64,000 nucleotides of DNA, from positions 14,781,501-14,845,500 of the forward strand of contig OX621250.1 in assembly GCA_951640165.1 (NCBI GenBank). The letters run 5' to 3'. The translations under genes and the position numbers were made by a program. This document shows positions 34,781 through 45,570 of the stretch, one piece after another. A model generated the notes under the pieces. The model had not been told where the DNA came from, searched no databases, and saw nothing but the letters and a program-made list of their open reading frames with translations. This DNA is from Pseudoips prasinana (Eukaryota; Arthropoda; Insecta; Lepidoptera; Nolidae). The stretch's first letter is position 1; every line of letters begins with the position of its first letter.

Positions 34781-34985
34781 GGCAGTGCTAACTAACACTA
34801 GTGTTAGAGTTGTTACAGATAGGTTATCGACTGTTATCTCAAGACTACGACCACGTTTAGCTTTCGTTCCCACGAAAGCTAATCATGGCCTCCATACGGA
34901 GAGGGTTAAAAATTAAACCGATTTTGTGGTCACCCATCTATAGATTGACCGCGAACATATGTGCTTAACCTCGTCTAGAGGCATG
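34781..34985 (+). repeat. 'agacgctcagaaattaaacc' repeat
   Basis: Diverged plus copy in the PR-gene intron: gtgttagagttgttacagat, ggttatcgactgttatctca, aaaattaaaccgattttgtg and gtcacccatctatagattga. A ctttcg...cgaaag hairpin interrupts it. Confidence 0.55.
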
Positions 34986-35579
34986 AGCGAATCGCTGATT
35001 AATATGTAACTATTGACGACAGGTGATCTGGCATAGAAACAGCTCTTCTTACTTAAAAGGGTCTATAGGCGTACATCCATATCCTGTTTATTCACATACA
35101 CTTTTATTATGTTAAGCAGTTATCATTATAAACGTTTATCGTCTAATTTTAAGGCTTTTTTTTCTTAGCCACGTGCTGAAGACAAGATAGGGGTTGTTTT
35201 AACAAGTATATTAGTAGAATAGACTATGGGGTGTATGATTAATAGTGTGTCTCTTTCAGCTGTATTTGCGAGGGTAACTTATTGATGACACGCGCTTGTA
35301 TGAATTTAGTTTCCTTCGGTAAACATTGTTGCGCATTATGTTTTGATGTTCAGAATTAGGGATATAGAATCATAGAATAGTTCCTAAAACGGAAAAAATT
35401 GTTAGGTAGTCTGGTATTTTCTTTTATCTTCTGTATTAAATTTTGAACTTGTTAGCTTAAAAAACGGAAGGATGGGTACTTAGAAAAACCACACTTGGCT
35501 AGTCGAAATGGAAATAAAACTACCCTTAGTTATCTTTACTAACCATATAATTTATGCAATTACTAACACAATACAATTA

Positions 35580-35692
35580 ATTTTATATTATTATAGTTTT
35601 AGTGTCCGTTCCTTATTACTTGTATTTCTCAATAATAAGTAAATTGTATTCTGTTTTGAGAAATAAAATTTCTTATTATGTCTTAAACCGTA
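35580..35692 (+). repeat. LINE tail in the PR-gene intron
   Basis: cttgtatttctcaataataa, attgtattctgttttgagaa and ataaa share order and spacing with 23170-23225, a polyadenylated retrotransposon 3' end. Confidence 0.5.
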
Positions 35693-37197
35693 TATGTCAT
35701 CAGATTAGTTCAGCAAAATTCGTTAAGCCGCTATTTTAAACTCCCAACCCCAAACAGGGGTGTTGTCAATGCCAGCTGTTGGTGGCATTATAGCTCAAAA
35801 ACGGATGAATCGATTTCAATGCTTTTTTTTACTTTAAATTCATTTAAAACCAATAACCACCATTTAAACTATTCAAATGAAAACCAAATTAACGCTGTTA
35901 TTTAGATATGTTTGACGAATTCCGTTTTGCAATTCAAAATAGCCTCCCGTTGGAATTGCGGTTTTTGGCGGTTAGGTTTTGAAAACAGAATTACATTGTT
36001 TCAAATATGTTATTCTGTTTACAAAAGTTGAAGTTGAACGTACTGTTAGATCTATGGTTTAATGGACACTTAAAATTGAATAGTGGAGACAAAGCGAACA
36101 ATTACCGTGTATCTCGAAATTCCATTTTATCTATCATGAAGGATATCGTAAAGACAAGTTTTCATATGAAATTACGATGTTGCAATATTTCACAAAGAGA
36201 ATAATTATGAACGGCTGTTAAGTCTACGGATATATTGATATTCAATGAATTGAAAATTTTATTGACTCGGTTGGGTTTCATGCATATTTATAACCCGACT
36301 ACGAGTATTAAAATGGGAGTTATGATTTTAGCACCTCATCTATATGTTTTCATCTGTGAGAACGTAGCTCCTAAGCTGCATTTGTCATAGTTTATTTTAT
36401 ATTATTACTTCCAATTCCAATATGTCTAATTTCATAAATTAATTTCCAATTAATTAAGGTCCAATGTGATATTGTATATGTAGTTTCATTAATGTGAGTA
36501 CATGATAATATGTTTATATAACCGTGAATTCTCATTAGTGATATTAATAATGAATACTACTACTGATCTTATTACAATAAAATAGGGTCAACAAAAGTTT
36601 TAATCACCTAAGTAATAGCCGACAACCTTCCAATAAACTGGAAACTTAAATTCAAATAGTCCTAGTCAGGCGCCCCTATTATTATAGTATCGATTCAAAC
36701 TAAAATGCCTTTGAATAATGTTTTTTGGCCGTCGTTTTTTGCTTATTTTTTAATTACATTTACCTTCACGTCGAACGTATATTTAAATTAAGAATTTTAT
36801 ATTTTTTCAAGCGTGGAACAGAAATCTAGACGTTCCAGCCAGGTCTGTTACTAACAAAATTAAAAAGAAAACAAAGGAGATATTTGTCTGTGGATTTGCA
36901 TGGGGATGTTCCAAGACAAGCGGAAATGCTTTGTGAGCAGCGGAAACAGACATAATGCGATCACATCTTGCACGTCTTCACTTTTTTATATTTTGTAGCC
37001 CGTACATCGTTATTACTATACGATTTGCGGCGAAATTGTTGGTTACTAAGTGCAAATATTCATCAATAAAATACGAGTTATAAGATATTACGTCATGGCC
37101 TAAATAGGGAATGGTGATCCAAGAAGTAAATCCTCATCTTATCTACAATATCTTTGGTAGAATTTTGAGAAACTGTTTCAGACATGGTTTAAACCTA

Positions 37198-37274
37198 GTT
37201 TACACTTCAATAATATCACAATGACAGTTATTTATTTAATAACTGTTATTGTGACATTATTGGAATGTACAAAC
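37198..37274 (+). repeat. 77 bp imperfect hairpin in the PR-gene intron
   Basis: Inner arms tcacaatgacagttatt and aataactgttattgtga differ by one G-U-compatible change around a 5-base loop. Pairing continues outward (ataat/attat, gttt/aaac) with small bulges. Size fits a pre-miRNA or a tiny MITE; neither is proven. Confidence 0.6.
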
Positions 37275-37699
37275 CAAATTTTGATATGATGTTCCGTTAT
37301 ATGCAATTTATAATATTTGCTCAACAAAATAATTTATATTTATTTTTAATTATTGAATTATTAACATATTTAAATAGTTATGTCATTTATCTATTCAAAT
37401 AAAATTATAAAAGACAAGACTTTAGTCAGGTGCAACACAATTGAGTCTAAAATGAGTTGGTAACTATTTTACCATTGTCCAAGGGTTAAGCCAATGAGTC
37501 TGCATAGTACCCTCAAATGTAACTTCATACTCAACTTTCTTATCAATATAAATATTATCATGTCTCATCAATTGGGACATATGCATAATCTGTTATTATG
37601 TATTTCTAAAATGAAAAAAATATAATACAAATCCGGTAGCCATGCAAATTTTTCATAGAGTTAAATACAAATGATTAACATGTTTCGTTTTGTCCATAG

Positions 37700-38115
37700 C
37701 AGCAGACAGCCAGGAGTCTGGCAGCCCACCACCGAGCCCTACTGACTCTGCTACGTCAGAACCAGCGCCCACCCTAGTTCACATCAAGCAAGAGGCCATG
37801 CCGCCCGGAGCAGATATCAAGGAATACTTCGGAGGGATAGACTTCAGTATCTCTGACACATACCTCTCCCCGACCTTCCAAGACTATGGGAGATACCTAC
37901 CACGACCACTAGACTTACAAAACTATTCAAAAGATTCTAAAGATAAAGAGGATAGTTTCAAAGATGAAGTGGACATTGATTTTAAGTTGCCTATGGAATT
38001 GGTATACAAAAATGGTGGTATATTTGCTAGAACGAATATTGCTAGTGGAACTGAGTATGGACCATTTCTTGGGAAGTGGGAGACGCAGCCATTGGACAGG
38101 AGATTTGCGTGGGAA
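37700..38115 (+). CDS. ham: PR-domain transcription factor gene (hamlet / PRDM3-16 type), second coding exon
   Basis: The exon has acceptor ...TTTTGTCCATAG (ending 37699) and donor GTGAGT at 38116, giving 138 codons plus two bases. Numbered from the ATG at 31296, it shows a Ser/Pro/acidic stretch (residues 17-38), a SUMO-type VHIKQE (40-45), a D/Y-rich low-complexity region, a K/D/E-rich linker (91-109), and from about 112 the start of a PR (SET-like) domain. Its core YGPFLGKW (133-140) followed by FAWE (149-152) resembles FGPYVGEQ...YGWE of vertebrate MECOM/PRDM16. The exon ends in phase 0 right after WE. From memory this is where vertebrate MDS1 and MDS1-EVI1 diverge, which supports PRDM3/16 rather than Blimp-1. 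In insects this family is hamlet, a nuclear zinc-finger regulator of neuronal fate. The rest of the PR domain and the zinc fingers are not visible. Reading on past 38115 gives only a stop in the intron. The gene symbol is inferred. Confidence 0.72.
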
Positions 38116-38283
38116 GTGAGTATGAAATCAAAGTATATAAACATTTTTCTAATTATATTAAATTTAGTGTAACAAAGTAGGTTGTCTTAGCAGAATGAAG
38201 TCTTCTTTAACGACTCTATATTTTTTTTAAACAATATCCTGTTAATATTCATATAATAAATATATTTAATATATTTTGACTAC

Positions 38284-38480
38284 ATGTGTGGGGCAGTGGA
38301 TAATACAGTCGTCACTTCGTGTTCCGGGTTCGATTCCCGCGCAGGACAGCTAATAGTGGTTCTGAGCCTGGATGTACTGTGTGTCCATGAATTACTTGTT
38401 TTTAAAGTACCCTGTGACATAGGAATTCATTTCGTTGCTGCGTTGGGTGGTATCGCGGGCGTTGTCTATTTTAATACTTA
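38284..38480 (+). repeat. tRNA-derived SINE, family D
   Basis: Starts gtgtggggcagtggataata, box B gggttcgattcccgc, ends ggtatcgcgggcgttgtc. It lies 170 bases downstream of the PR-domain exon, in the following intron. Confidence 0.78.
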
Positions 38481-38485
38481 TCAAA

Positions 38486-39136
38486 ACAATATTAAACTGA
38501 GACTAATAATATCTAATTTTGCTACTTTGACTTTAATGGTGATCAATTGTTGAATTTGTTTAAAAATAATAATAGTCTCGGTCTTTAGAAAGTACGCAAG
38601 ATCAGCAAAAGGCTTATATTTTACCCAAACAATATTTATTTTGAAACGCAATAATCTGATAAGTTATAAGTATGTAATTAATCTTTGATTAAATAATACT
38701 GCACCTGTGAACTACGTCAGAACATTATAAAATAACGAAACCACTGATGACAGAGAACACATTCTTCCTTGTTTAAATTGAATGAGTGAATGAAACACTT
38801 GTACACTTGTCAACATAAGTGTCAAGTGTCAAAACTGAGCGTCACTCAATAATTAATATTCCTAAAATGAATTGCTGTCAAGCGCGGATGCAATAAACTG
38901 TCGATTTTATAGATGTCCTTAAGTTCCTTGCGTGTCCTGTCGAGTGCGACCCTTTAGGGAACGTGTCACACTTCATTACTTTTAATATGACAAAGCTCGT
39001 TTAAATTTGACGCTTGAACCAACACTTAAAACAAAAAATGAGGGTTTTTGTGGACGTTGCTAACTAGCTAAAGTTTGGTTTGTTGTAATTTACGTTCAAA
39101 AACGTAACTTAACTATTAGATATATCTATCGGTGAC
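38486..39136. other. No exon seen after the PR-domain exon
   Basis: AT-rich, presumably intron 2. No open frame continues the PR domain. Confidence 0.4.
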
Positions 39137-39403
39137 GGGCGGTTGGCGTGGTTGATAAATGCTTGCCTTCACGCCGCAGGTCGTGGGTTAGATTCCCACC
39201 CAGGATAGATATTTGTGTGAATGAAAATGTCTGTCTGTCCTGAGTCTGGGTGCAATTATCTATATAAGTATGTATTTAAAAAAGAAAAGTAGTATGTGTA
39301 ATATATCAGTTATTTGATTTCCATATTACGGGCTCTGCTTAGTTTGGGATCAGTCAGATGGCCGTAAATAATGTCCCAGGATATTATTATTATTATATAT
39401 TAT
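39137..39403 (+). repeat. tRNA-derived SINE, family A
   Basis: Full-length plus copy, from ggttggcgtggttgataaat to ataatgtcccagg and an (ATT)n tail. A second, unrelated SINE follows closely at 39445. Confidence 0.85.
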
Positions 39404-39444
39404 CGATCATTTATATATAGATATATAGATTGGTAGAATCACAT

Positions 39445-39757
39445 TAATTGCTAAGTCCAGATAGACTAAAGTTTAAACCGTTGGATTGTGGTCTCAAGTT
39501 CAAATCCAAGATGCGCACCAGTGACTTTTCGAATTCATGTGTGTAGTTATTAGAAATTAATTATCTCGTACTCAAAACTGTGAAGGAAATCATTGTAAGG
39601 AAAACTACCTGCCTAAAAGTTCTCCATAAATGGTTTTTGATGGCATGTTCAGCCTGTCAACCCGCACTTTGACAACGGGGTGGACTATGGCCTATGTCCT
39701 CTCATTATGAGAGAATATTCTTGTCCTGAAATGGGACAGTAATAGGCTGCATCATCA
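39445..39757 (+). repeat. Lepidopteran SINE with 'gggacagtaataggctg' tail
   Basis: Degenerate tRNA-like head (gtggtctcaagttcaaatcc), body cctgcctaaaagttctccat, gtcaacccgcactttgacaa, ggactatggcctatgtcctc, and tail gggacagtaataggctgcat then catcat. The tail resembles RTE-type LINE 3' ends, suggesting that partner for mobilisation. Confidence 0.75.
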
Positions 39758-39944
39758 AATGTTCCATGTTCAATGGAAAATATACAAAGATAACTGACTA
39801 ACTAAAAAATATACAAAGTTCTTCCTCTTTCCTACTGGTCATCTCAGACTTGATGGGACATTATTATTATATCCCATCAAAATATTATGGGGTTTCATTT
39901 TCGCCTTATCTATGCTATTTATTCGAAGCATTGTAACTGGAGTC

Positions 39945-40215
39945 ATATTTGGCTCCAATACTTGGTAGCTTCAAGGGTGACGCACTCTAATATCTCTCAG
40001 CGGTCCGTAAGTGTTCATCGAGGGTAAGCAACTAGACTCGCGGTCAGTCCATAGATGGGTGACCACCAAAGTGGTTTAATTTCGGAGCGTCTCCGTGCTG
40101 CCGAGGGCACGTTAAGCTGTCGGTCTCGGTTGCAGTCGTTAAACAACAGTCGTTAAGCCATGTCAGAGGCCTACTGTAGGGCTTGAACAACTCTGACACT
40201 AGGGTAACCACTGCC
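39945..40215 (-). repeat. 'agacgctcagaaattaaacc' repeat
   Basis: The most complete copy, on the minus strand: gtccgtaagtgttcatcgag, cggtcagtccatagatgggt, gaccaccaaagtggtttaat, cggagcgtctccgtgctgcc and ccatgtcagaggcctactg. Confidence 0.65.
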
Positions 40216-40980
40216 CATACGATAAGTAACTATCGTGGACTATACAAACATTGGTCCCTAAATCTCATAAGGGGGCGTTATGAACATACTCTATTAGTAT
40301 TCCATTTAGATATTTAAGCTAAGAGTAAAAATGTATATGTAAAAAGATACCGTAGAGTGGATTAAAAAAAATATTTTGATTAGATTAGAATAAAAGACAA
40401 CAGTATTGTATTGTATCTTATTGTGGTTATTGTAAGATTTGCACAATTATTTTGCCTGTATCCGCAAATCCTCTCAGATGTGAACAGTCATGAATGAAGC
40501 GCAATGTACAATTAAACGCATCAGGCGAGGGGTGTGGTCGGTTATCTCTCGTAGGAAACGGAAATCAATTGTGGGATCAGATTCCTGGATTACGCGAATA
40601 TCCCAATGAAGTATAAATATTGAATTACTTGCGAATTTTTTTCTCGTAGTTTTTGAACTGAATGCATGTCCTTTATTCAGTTGACGGGGATTCTTCGCAT
40701 AATATGAATATTATAGGTTCCCTAAAAGTGTACTATGTTTTAAACTGAGATAAATATTTCCATAAATCCGTCTGACTGCTTGATATTATAGCTCTTGAAA
40801 CTGAACAATGTGCAAATTTACATACAATATACAGAAAAAAATACTTCACCCACAAAATTACGATTGGCTGATTATTTTTGAATGAATGAATGAATTGAAA
40901 ATATTCGTTGGTACACAAACTGTTTTTTTCTTTTATCCATAAAATGTTCTTCTTAAGTTTTGTCCACTAATATCTATATA

Positions 40981-41166
40981 TCCTAATGAATGATAAATGC
41001 GAAAGTTTGTGAGTATGGATGGATGGATCGGAGTTTGTTACTTTTTCACGCAAAGTCTACGGGCCAGATTCTGATGAAACTTTGTAGTAATATAGCTTAT
41101 ATATCCAAATAACACATAAGCTATAATTTATAAAGTTTAACGCGGGTGAAATCGCGGCACGGCTAG
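40981..41166 (+). mobile_element. Helitron-like element, complete
   Basis: 186 bp, A|TC ... CTAG|T; hairpin cgcgggtgaaatcgcgg is slightly damaged. Confidence 0.72.
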
Positions 41167-41671
41167 TAATAAATAAAGCATGTAAAGCGAAAGCTTTTTA
41201 TTATAAGCTTCATTAAATTCTCATACAACCTATAGATAGTAATAAAATATCCAACAAAACCAACACAAAATGTTTTGTCATTTCTTTTCAACGGAACTCC
41301 GGAAACGGATCGGACATAATAGAGCACTGAGATGCGCAAGAGTGGATCGTTTGTGCACAGATAAGGTCGCGTGGGTGTCACATTGCAGACCTCATTATTC
41401 TGTCGCAGACAACAATTACGACAAGTATTTAAACACATGACATTTTGTTGATAGGTGCAATAAAAGGATGCTTGTTGCTGATAAATTTAAGTTACTAGGA
41501 TATTTTACTTTTTTAAAATAAAGAATTATGCTACAATGGGTTAATAAGTAACTTGTTTTATAAGCAAATTGTAGCCTAATTTTTTAGTTTTTATAAAACT
41601 CTTTAATCAACAACAGTCGTACAACCAGCCAGATATTCCCACCAAAGTCATATATAAATAGTAGTAGTTAC

Positions 41672-41752
41672 ATATATGTAGTATATCAGTCATCTGGTTA
41701 CCATATTTCAAGCTCTGCTTAGTTTGGGATCAGATAGCCGTGTGCGAATACT
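41672..41752 (+). repeat. SINE family A, 3' body fragment
   Basis: Only the terminal 80 bases remain: tagtatatcagtcatctgg, caagctctgcttagtttggg and gccgtgtgcgaata. No tRNA head is present. Confidence 0.6.
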
Positions 41753-42249
41753 TTATAACATTTCATTTATAATAAATTTTGCCAATTATGTTACAAAAAT
41801 AATATTGTGTTTCTCACACATTCAGCATATTCAATGCACTTAAATATGGATATCGTGTAACGCTACCCATGAGCCAAATGTAGTATAACCAGAGTTTAAA
41901 TCAACGGGCATTGTAGTATTGAACCAGGTGATATATAAAAAAAAATCTATGATTTTAGTCATTCTCTTTGAAAAAGACTCTAAATAGGTAGGTTTGGGAG
42001 TCATAAAATTGGCCTGTAGAATTAGAATGCCAGGAACACTATTGTCTCCATTTAGCAGAATATATACCGAATTAATTTTTTTTCTAGCACTACTTGTGTC
42101 GCGGAGTACTTTATAAACATAAAATTGACGGACCGAAAGAATATCTAGAACAATTTTAGCATGTTTTACAATCAGAATACGATTATTTAACAGTTATTAA
42201 CATGTTAGATATAACCAAGCTTCATATATCTTTAAAATAAGTTATAAAA

Positions 42250-42312
42250 ATTTAACAGCAGGTGGGAATCGAACCCACAAACCTGTTAGATATAGCCATA
42301 TAACTGATAATT
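42250..42312 (-). repeat. tRNA-like head fragment
   Basis: ggtgggaatcgaacccacaa followed by cctgttagatatagccatat resembles a box B and anticodon arm on the minus strand. No acceptor stem closes, so it is a SINE remnant or dead tRNA, not a tRNA gene. Confidence 0.4.
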
Positions 42313-42379
42313 TATATGATAACTAGATGTAGGCGTACATATTATTTGTATCATTAGTGTCGTTATTCTTCAATACGGC

Positions 42380-42593
42380 ATATAGCTCGCGATAGCGATA
42401 GAATAGCTCGCAGATGCTAGATATTTTTCTACTTACTTGACATTTGTCGTCATATTTTGGACAATTCATTCTTAATATCTTAATAAATTGTAGCCTATGT
42501 GTTATTTTGATGTATAATCTATATTATTGTAAAGTTTCATTAAAATCCATTCATGCATACTTACAAACTTTCGCGTTTATAATATTAATAGGA
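42380..42593 (-). mobile_element. Helitron-like element with alternative 3' part
   Basis: Minus copy starting A|TCCTATTAATATTATAAAC at 42593, switching to the same non-hairpin sequence as at 24.4 kb (cgtcatattttggacaattc and cttacttgacatttgtcgtc on plus). Confidence 0.6.
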
Positions 42594-42974
42594 TATGTAT
42601 GTATTTAGAAATATACAAGTATAAATAATAATAATAATAATATATAGGGACAATGTCACACAGATCATCCTAGCCCCAAACTAAGCAAAGCTTGTACTAT
42701 GGGTACCAGGTGACTATATACATACTTATATAGATAGATAAATATTTATATACATAGAAAACATCCATGACTCAGAAACAAATATTCGTGCTCATCACAC
42801 AAATATTTGCACTTACCGGGATTCGAACCCAGGACCACCAACTTCGTAGGCAGGAGCACTACCAACTAGGCTACGGTGACCGTCAAAGTATGTTTATCAG
42901 TTGTCTGGTTGCCATAGTACAAACTCTGCCTAGTTTGAGAGCAGATGACAGTGTGTAAGTTGTCCGAAGATACA
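42594..42974 (+). repeat. SINE family C, headless, split by a family B SINE
   Basis: Left piece atgtatgtatttagaaatat (42594-42626), right piece tttatcagttgtctggttgc ... gttgtccgaagata (42885-42974). No tRNA head is present; the left end abuts a Helitron-like element. Confidence 0.7.
42627..42884 (-). repeat. tRNA-derived SINE, family B, inserted in a family C SINE
   Basis: Complete minus copy with an (AAT)n tail. On both sides sequence of one family C SINE continues; the junctions carry aagtata on the left and aagtatg on the right, a likely short target duplication. Confidence 0.87.
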
Positions 42975-43227
42975 AGCTTATGGAATTATCTGGCATGCTA
43001 CTTGTAAGTAACTGGCGTTCTAGCTGCGTAGTCAAATGTATCAGAAGCTTGATACGTAAATAACAACGCTAGAGTTTTGCTACATCGCAAATATTGTAAT
43101 CAATAAGGAAATATGTACTCGTTAGTTTGGTGATAGCGAGACTCGGTACCTACCTAATGATTTCAAGGTGAGATTGATAGCGTTTTAATCTAATTAAATG
43201 TCCATTTTGTAACAAAACAATAAAGTA

Positions 43228-43402
43228 CGCCGGACAACTATTTGTGTGACCCACAAATAGTTGTTCTGAGTCTGGATGTAAGTTAAAGTATTTTAAAACT
43301 TAATAAATAAAAAATAAAATTGTGTCCATCTATATATGTTGGCAAAGTACACCGCGACACAGGGATTACATTGACTAGTTGCGTTAATAAAATAAAATAA
43401 AT
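43228..43402 (+). repeat. SINE family D, 5'-truncated
   Basis: Begins cgccggacaactatttgtgt, so only the end of the tRNA head remains. An AT-rich block of about 45 bases is inserted between gtctggatgtaa and gtgtccatctat. Confidence 0.72.
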
Positions 43403-43619
43403 ATATGTCTTTGGTTTGGAGGTAGCCTACCTTACTTCTCAGTGGTAACATTACAATGTAGGTACCTACCTGTTTGTTCCTGTCTTGTATACCTGTCAGT
43501 AACCACCTTTTAGTTTTATTTTGTTTGAAGGTTAGAGTTTTCACCCGCCTCATTGTCCGGTGTAGCAATGAAAGTGTCTTTAAGTAACGAATCCCGACAT
43601 GTTGCACCAGACCAAACAG

Positions 43620-43835
43620 AATAATAATAATATCCTGGGATATTATTAACACGCGGCCATCTGATCCCAAACTAAGCAGAGCTTGTACTATGGAAACCAG
43701 ATAATTATTGATTCTACATATACTACACAGTATAACAGTCACGTGCAAACACACAAATATGTGTCCTGGGTGGGAATCGAACCCACGACCTGCGATGTGA
43801 AAGGCAAGAATCTACCAACCACGCCACCCGGCCCC
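43620..43835 (-). repeat. tRNA-derived SINE, family A (internally deleted)
   Basis: Minus copy with (ATA)n tail and complete head (gggaatcgaacccacgacct ... caaccacgccacccggcccc). The middle body, normally tacatacttatatagataattacacc, is deleted. Confidence 0.82.
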
Positions 43836-44008
43836 TCGAGATGATTTTATAAATAAAAGACTTCTATTGTAAGATATTTTATCGGCTTGGCAATTTATAT
43901 GAAACGAAATGTTGCTACAACGCACTTAAAAACATAGATACTTTTTTTTTATTGAAAACTATGAGAAAGTTACGATTATCCATAGCTCAGGGTTAGTCGC
44001 CTACCCAA

Positions 44009-44252
44009 TATAATAATAATAATATCCTGGGACATTATTCACACAAGGCCATCTGATCGCAAACTAAGCAGACCTTAGCTATATCTGATATACTACGTAT
44101 ACTATTTTTATTTTGTAAATACATACTTATATAGATAATTACACCCAGACTCAGGACAAACAGACATGTTTATGTACACAAATATCTGTCCTGGGTGCGT
44201 ATCGAACCCACAACCTCCGGTGTAAAAAGCCAACGTATGCCAACCACGCTAA
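44009..44252 (-). repeat. tRNA-derived SINE, family A
   Basis: Minus copy only about 170 bases right of the previous one in the same orientation. The head is mutated at box B (tgcgtatcgaacccac) and the outer end is truncated. Confidence 0.82.
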
Positions 44253-44594
44253 TCATTAGTAACGTTCTTAGCGCAAAACCGCAACCTCTTGATGTTATAT
44301 CTAAAGACCACGTACGTGACGTCACAGTAACAGTGCCAATCGATGTCATTACCGCCACAAACGCTGACCACACCGCTCTGTATTTCCGACTCAATGGCCA
44401 TAAAGATCCTTTGATGCCATAACTACTCTAACAATGTACAAATAACTGTCCGTCTATACAGTTTTCTGTGAAAGATGAATCAACGATTAAAATGTAACGT
44501 AGTGTAATTTTCGACACGTATTCGGTCAAATCATGCGAAAGCCATAAAAAATAAGAATAAAAGAAAATAAGAAATCTTTGCAATAGTATGACGT

Positions 44595-45150
44595 TCAGTA
44601 AAATTTACACAATTACACGATCCCAATCAAGTATCCTATGAACTAAGTAGTGATAGAACGACTGTTCGTAAAATTAACAAAATTGCGAGATCCCCATCAA
44701 GTATCTATGAAGTGATTGAACGACTTTTCGTAAAAATAACAAAATTGCATGATCACAATCCAGTACCTTTAAGAGTTAAAATTATAATATAATTATTTTC
44801 GTAAAATCAACAAAATTCCGCGATCCCAATCAAGTACCTTATTGACTAACCTAGTGATAGAATGACTATTCGTAAAATTAACAAAATTGCGCGACCCCAT
44901 ACAAGTATCTTTTAGACTAAGTAGTAATACAACGATTTTTCGTAAAATTAACAAAATTACCCGATCCCGATAACGACTACCTGTAAAATTAACAAAATTT
45001 CTCGATCCCAATCCAGTTTCTTATAGGCAGAGTATAGTATTGTGATAAAAAGAAATTTTGTAAAATCTAGTCAAATACACAATTCAAGTAGTTCGTCTAG
45101 ACCAAGCTAGGATAGAAAGGATTTTTTTGTAAAATATTTGCAAATCGTAT
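44595..45150 (+). repeat. Minisatellite, unit roughly 75 bp, 7-8 diverged copies
   Basis: Each unit has ttcgtaaaattaacaaaatt, then gcgcgatcccaatcaagtat, then aactaagtagtgatagaacg-like sequence. Some units are shortened (around 44960-44990). One more decayed unit lies near 45505-45570, after an inserted LINE tail. Confidence 0.88.
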
Positions 45151-45295
45151 TTAATCGTATTTTTTTTTTAAATATATATTTATATCTTAAATGGTAGGGA
45201 TATATATATATAGTATATACTTAATTATTAGAAATTATATGTGTATATACTAGAATTATTTGTACAGAAGTACATATATATGTTAATTTACATCA

Positions 45296-45482
45296 GTTGA
45301 TGCACTGCCAATTACCACTTGTCTCCCTGCAGTGCTTTGGTTCACCCACGGTTGTCTGGAAGAGATTGCTACATTAGCGATAAGACCGCCGTTTGTACCT
45401 TATAGTTTTAAGAAAATTCATGTTACGATGTGATATTTTGATTTGGTGCAATAAAGTGTATCTATCTATCTATCTATCCCAA
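45296..45482 (+). repeat. LINE 3' end with (CTAT)n tail
   Basis: Contains ggttgtctggaagagattgc then acattagcgataagaccgcc, gtttgtacct and gcaataaagtg, ending in (CTAT)n. This 3'UTR with its stem (gattgc...gcgataa) is a familiar lepidopteran CR1-group LINE end. No coding part remains. Confidence 0.75.
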
Positions 45483-45570
45483 TAAATTACATATATAGAT
45501 AGTTGGCATAGGTAGACTTTTTCTTAAATCTTGCCAATTGCACGATTTAAATCAAGTATCTTATGCTAAT

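Larger units (their letters stand above)
31336..37699 (+). other. First intron of the PR-domain gene
   Basis: Inferred intron of 6.36 kb between donor GTAAGT and acceptor CCATAG. It is poorer in recent transposons than the flanks. I see one tRNA-headed SINE on the minus strand (32920-33050), a SINE fragment near 31730-31850, one copy of the 'cactttggtggtcacccatc' repeat (34781-34985), a LINE 3' tail with a gagaaataaa ending (about 35580-35690) and a 77 bp hairpin (37198-37274). Two less AT-rich stretches, 33800-33960 and 34240-34390, match no repeat I know and could be enhancers or an alternative promoter. No other exon is evident. Confidence 0.5.

Noticed and set aside
37690..37699. Start of the PR-domain protein at the TTG just before the second exon
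   Set aside because: Those bases form a splice acceptor (TTTTGTCCATAG); the frame is better explained by splicing from 31335.
38116..38172. C-terminal extension MKSKYINIFLIILNLV after the PR exon
   Set aside because: It lies past a GTGAGT donor and reads AT-rich intron to the first stop.
44595..45150. CRISPR-like array
   Set aside because: Units are diverged throughout without distinct repeats and spacers, and the genome is eukaryotic.
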